A DNA stretch of 8,555 nucleotides from Methylococcaceae bacterium (GTDB lineage Bacteria > Pseudomonadota > Gammaproteobacteria > Methylococcales > Methylomonadaceae): positions 1 through 8,555 of the forward strand of contig CANNLO010000194.1 in assembly GCA_947505055.1 (NCBI GenBank). The letters run 5' to 3'. Every line of letters begins with the position of its first letter. Position 1 is the first letter of the stretch. Under the pieces are notes generated by a model, which saw nothing but the letters and a program-made list of their open reading frames with translations, ran no database searches and was not told the origin of the DNA. Position numbers and translations under genes: made by a program. Below are positions 5,941 through 8,555 of the stretch, piece after piece.

Positions 5941-7104
5941 TTATCTAAAGCCAAACGGCATCAGGTCGCCAAAAAATAAGTCATCAAAATCATCGTGGCC
6001 CGTATTTTTTGGGATTTTATAACTTTTTAACCAGGCTTTTAGCGAGGCCGGATTATGGAATAGTTCCAGCTCGTTTTGAATGGCAGTGATTTCGGACTGT
6101 AATTCTTGAATATCTTTAGCCAGTCCGGACAACAATTGTTTAGGTGTTAACAGGGCATACGGAGGTAGGCTCAAATTCAATTTAAACATACTTTCAATAT
6201 GATAGGTTTCTTGGTTCAATTCAGAGAGCTGCTCTTTTAGGATCTTGTTAAAATATTTTAGACGGCTGTCCGCAATTTGACTCAGATGCTCAGGGTCAAT
6301 TTGCTCTATTTCCAGTTGTAATTCGAGTAGCAGCAATAAATCTTTTTTAGCATAAGCAATATTTACGCGCTGCATTAACTCTGTTTTGCGTTTACGCTCG
6401 TCTTCATCCGGTTCGCGATCAGGATGCAGTACAGCGACTAACTTACGGTACACTTCTCGAACCGACTTGCTGGCTAATTCCTCTTCTTCCAGCTGGAGAG
6501 CTTCCTTTTCCAACTGCTTTTTAGTCTTTTTACGTTGGTTAACAGGCGCTGTTGCTTGATCCTGTGCTTGAGTTTCTGCTTGGGCATGCAGTTTTTCTTC
6601 TAAGTAAGCTTGAAACTTATCCGGCGAACTGACATCAACATCATCGCCTAAATCCACATTAAACATGCTTTTCGCAATGTTCTTCATGAGATCGCCAACC
6701 GTTGATTCAGTCTCCTGATTAAGCGTGTCGTAATCCTCGTCACTGTATTTGTTGAACAGAGGCTTCAGATCATCTTTATTAAATTCAGCAATCAAGCTTT
6801 CTGAAAGCTCGCAAATAAGATGCTTCATTTTCGATTTATCGGTTTTTTTGAACAGGGGCAGGTCATAAAACTGATCCAATAACTGCACCCACTCTGATCT
6901 ATGGTTACTTAAAGCCTCTTCCAGGGGTTCGTACTCCTGCTCAAATTTCTGATGATATAACGGAACCGTCTCTTTCCATTCGATTAGCAGTTTCTTTTGA
7001 CGGTCAATTTTTTTAGTCAGGCTATTAAATTGCTTTTGAGCCGACGATAAGGTTTTTTTACCTTCAGCCTTGGGTGAGATTTGGACTATTTTGGAGGCGG
7101 TCAT
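5941..7104 (-). CDS. J-domain cochaperone with flanking coiled coils (class C, DnaJ-like)
   Basis: This 387-residue protein has a J domain in its middle. Residues 213-263 contain VREVYRKLVAVLHPDRE with the HPD motif at 227-229, followed by the helix RVNIAYAKKDLLLLLELQLE. J domains use HPD to stimulate ATP hydrolysis by an Hsp70 such as DnaK. The domain seems short: helix I is hard to place, and no glycine/phenylalanine-rich region or zinc finger is present, so this is a class C protein. Residues 20-70 and about 190-212 are charged and coiled-coil-like, as is 270-350, suggesting client binding or self-association. The C-terminus ends in an acidic, phenylalanine-rich tail (DDFDDLFFGDLMPFGF). 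No signal peptide or membrane segment is seen, so it is cytosolic. The ATG at 7104 is the first in-frame ATG after an upstream stop; its ribosome binding site is poor. The nuclease gene lies downstream on the same strand. Confidence 0.85.
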   Translation of the reverse strand: MTASKIVQISPKAEGKKTLSSAQKQFNSLTKKIDRQKKLLIEWKETVPLYHQKFEQEYEPLEEALSNHRSEWVQLLDQFYDLPLFKKTDKSKMKHLICELSESLIAEFNKDDLKPLFNKYSDEDYDTLNQETESTVGDLMKNIAKSMFNVDLGDDVDVSSPDKFQAYLEEKLHAQAETQAQDQATAPVNQRKKTKKQLEKEALQLEEEELASKSVREVYRKLVAVLHPDREPDEDERKRKTELMQRVNIAYAKKDLLLLLELQLEIEQIDPEHLSQIADSRLKYFNKILKEQLSELNQETYHIESMFKLNLSLPPYALLTPKQLLSGLAKDIQELQSEITAIQNELELFHNPASLKAWLKSYKIPKNTGHDDFDDLFFGDLMPFGFR

Positions 7105-7436
7105 TTTTCTAATCTGATGGTTGAGCGGATGAAAAAGGGTAATGGGATATCAGTTGGCGCTATTAAAAGCTCATTACGGCACCAGACAAACAACGCAGGT
7201 TGAGATATGGCAAATGTTAGAATAAGCTTTTTTTGGTCTATGTTCGTATGAGCATCGAAAAGGGAAAATCCGGCTGTCGAGTGTTCATGTGTTTAAGCAA
7301 GTATGAGTCTATCCTGATATTCGAGTCAACCGAACCGAAGTCTGCGGTATTGCGATATCGGTAGCGCAGCAAGCCTATGGCGTGAATCAAGGTCGTAAAT
7401 GTCGTTCGTATCAAAAAAATGTTTCCTTGTGGGGAT
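7105..7436. other. Spacer with tiny overlapping frames and a possible transposase remnant
   Basis: No clear gene is visible in these 332 bases between two minus-strand genes. On the plus strand a 14-codon frame (7207-7251) overlaps by ATGA a 38-codon frame (7248-7364); neither has recognisable homology. In another plus frame, around 7340-7400, the translation contains ISVAQQAYGVNQG, which resembles the helix-turn-helix of IS3/IS66-type transposase first subunits, but the upstream stop and lack of further similarity make it at best a decayed fragment. Confidence 0.4.
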
Positions 7437-8294
7437 TCAGATCTGCCCAGTTATATTGGTTGTCAGAAGTGACCGCAAGCTATCCAGCACTTGTTGCAAT
7501 TCAATGGATACGCTATCGCGAGGGAAGACCATATATGCAGGTAATCTAAATTGTGGACTACCCGATACATAAAATAATTTTTTGGCCTGGATTAAAGGCT
7601 CAGCAATGCGGATAGGCAGAAAACATGAGCCGCCATTGGTGATGATTAACTGTATCCCCAGCCAGCCGATATTGACTACCTGAGGTGGGCTTTCCAGGTC
7701 AGGGTAGCTGTTACTGTGCAGTGCGTAAAACGCAGGCCCCCAGTCCACATAAACGTAATCCTCATTCGGCCAGGGTTTATCTGGATGGGTGGTCACTAGT
7801 ACCAGTGTTTCATCAAATAAATATTCAATTTGAAGGCTGGGGCTATGTTGTGGCGTGTACATCATACCCACATCTATCCTGCCTTCGATGAGTCCACGCA
7901 TTAAATCTTCTTCAAAGCCAATTTCACCGCGAATGGAAATATCCGGATACTGCTTTCGCATTGCACCCACCCATCGTGGCAACAATTCTTCCCATAATGC
8001 TATCCGTCCCCCCACTGTTACGCTGGCACGAAAACGACTGGGCAATCCAATATCATGTTGTGCCTGTTCCAGTGTTGATAGCACGGCTTTGGCATGACGT
8101 AAAAAACGCTGCCCTGGGAGCGTTAACGTGGCACCGGAGCGATTGCGCACAAACAGGGTGACGCCAAGATAGGATTCAAGTTTTTGTATGCGCGAGCTCA
8201 CCGTCGATTGGGTTACATGCAGCCTAGTGGCTGCTTCCAGAAAGCTGCCATTGGCGACCACGCCCAAAAAAGTTCTAATCTGATCTATGTCCAT
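7437..8294 (-). CDS. LysR-family transcriptional regulator
   Basis: This 285-residue regulator has the standard LysR layout. An N-terminal winged helix-turn-helix spans residues 1-60 (MDIDQIRTFLGVVANGSF, then AATRLHVTQSTVSSRIQKLE and LGVTLFVR), a linker helix follows, and residues 90-275 form an effector-binding domain with the typical INGG-like segment (IITNGGSCFLP). I prefer the ATG at 8294 to an upstream in-frame TTG at 8330, because LysR proteins usually begin a few residues before such an IDQIRTF segment and the longer version would include the likely operator. The ribosome binding site is weak. It is divergently arranged with the ferredoxin gene, the usual LysR layout in which the regulator controls its neighbour and itself. 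The effector is unknown; the ferredoxin suggests a redox or electron-transfer pathway. Confidence 0.93.
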   Translation of the reverse strand: MDIDQIRTFLGVVANGSFLEAATRLHVTQSTVSSRIQKLESYLGVTLFVRNRSGATLTLPGQRFLRHAKAVLSTLEQAQHDIGLPSRFRASVTVGGRIALWEELLPRWVGAMRKQYPDISIRGEIGFEEDLMRGLIEGRIDVGMMYTPQHSPSLQIEYLFDETLVLVTTHPDKPWPNEDYVYVDWGPAFYALHSNSYPDLESPPQVVNIGWLGIQLIITNGGSCFLPIRIAEPLIQAKKLFYVSGSPQFRLPAYMVFPRDSVSIELQQVLDSLRSLLTTNITGQI

Positions 8295-8302
8295 TAATTT
8301 AG

Positions 8303-8319
8303 TATCGGATATCCCGATA
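8303..8319. promoter_or_regulatory. LysR-type operator (T-N11-A palindrome)
   Basis: TATCGGATATCCCGATA has 6-base arms around five bases and contains ATC-N9-GAT (8304-8318), the classic LysR box with T-N11-A. Its centre lies about 65 bases before the predicted ferredoxin transcription start and just ahead of the LysR gene start, so it should serve both activation of the ferredoxin and autorepression. Confidence 0.6.
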
Positions 8320-8340
8320 TTAAAGTCCAATAAATATCGT

Positions 8341-8369
8341 TTGTCTTATATGACAATAAGCTTTATACA
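8341..8369 (+). promoter_or_regulatory. Candidate ferredoxin promoter
   Basis: TTGTCT (8341-8346) and TATACA (8364-8369) are 17 bases apart, the optimal spacing, each with four matches to consensus. Such a weak promoter fits dependence on a LysR activator. An alternative -35, ATGACA at 8350-8355, lacks a well-placed -10. Confidence 0.4.
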
Positions 8370-8422
8370 GTAGTAATAACTTGAAGGCTGGTAATTTAGG
8401 TATTAAAAATTTACAAGCAAAT

Positions 8423-8555
8423 ATGACCAGATTTATTGATGAATTCAAATGTTCCCGATGTGGCGTCTGTGTGCTGGAGTGCCCGAATCAAGCCTTTGTT
8501 ATGACTGATGATTCTATGTTATTAATCCTGAATCATGTAACGATTGCGCACATCA
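8423..8555 (+). CDS. 2[4Fe-4S] ferredoxin, 5' part, apparently frameshifted
   Basis: The frame from ATG 8423 encodes a first cluster motif KCSRCGVCVLECPNQAF, with cysteines at residues 10, 13, 16 and 20 in the pattern CxxCxxCxxxCP of bacterial ferredoxins that carry electrons in the cytoplasm. After DDSM (to about 8518) the frame turns into unrelated residues. One frame over, bases 8518-8555 read VINPESCNDCAH, exactly what should follow: the second cluster region of Chromatium-type (YfhL-like) ferredoxins, normally CxxCxGHY. A single base appears to be missing around 8515-8518. Either the gene is a pseudogene or the base is a sequencing error. The gene continues past the window end. An in-frame TTG at 8381 is a less likely start. 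No strong ribosome binding site is seen. It is probably controlled by the divergent LysR gene. Confidence 0.8.
   Translation, partial: MTRFIDEFKCSRCGVCVLECPNQAFVMTDDSMLLILNHVTIAHI

Noticed and set aside
7685..8161. Plus-strand open frames antisense to the LysR gene
   Set aside because: They are shadows of the clearly coding LysR frame and show no independent start signals or motifs.

Overview
The window looks like a stretch of a gammaproteobacterial chromosome, or possibly an integrated element, with moderate GC content and AT-rich spacers. The IHF-beta protein keeps the gammaproteobacterial residue pattern. The coding sequences feel like those of Methylococcales (methanotrophs), but that is a memory-based guess. 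Gene density is low: six clear full-length protein genes, one clear truncated gene at the right edge, a few very short genes, and several long spacers with palindromes and repeats.

Left part (1-1900): a DEDDh (DnaQ-type) exonuclease gene lies on the minus strand. A 390-base spacer separates it from a plus-strand gene for an IHF-beta-like DNA-bending protein, which has an extended -10 promoter and a perfect 17-bp palindrome at the expected transcription start. A 103-residue protein with a possible ribbon-helix-helix fold follows, probably in the same transcript.

Middle (1900-2820): several very short, overlapping plus-strand reading frames are followed by a 480-base AT-rich non-coding region. 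That region holds a 9-bp inverted repeat, three short tandem repeats, one perfect DnaA box (TTATCCACA) and an opposed near-perfect one, which together resemble a replication origin. A plus-strand gene for a 418-residue inner-membrane-anchored protein of unknown function comes next; its C-terminal motif resembles the YfiM/DUF2279 pattern.

Right part (4228-8555): three minus-strand genes encode a 494-residue DUF2779 protein that combines a Cas4/RecB-like PD-(D/E)XK nuclease with a DEDDy exonuclease, a 387-residue J-domain cochaperone flanked by coiled coils, and a LysR-type regulator. A plus-strand 2[4Fe-4S] ferredoxin gene is divergent from the LysR gene and runs off the window end. The space between them has a LysR-type T-N11-A palindrome centred about 65 bases upstream of the predicted ferredoxin transcription start, so the LysR protein probably controls the ferredoxin. 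The ferredoxin reading frame appears broken by a one-base deletion just before its second cluster motif.

No rRNA, tRNA, CRISPR array or intact insertion sequence was recognised. The points most worth a second look are the double-nuclease fusion, the origin-like spacer with its cluster of tiny genes, and the ferredoxin frameshift.
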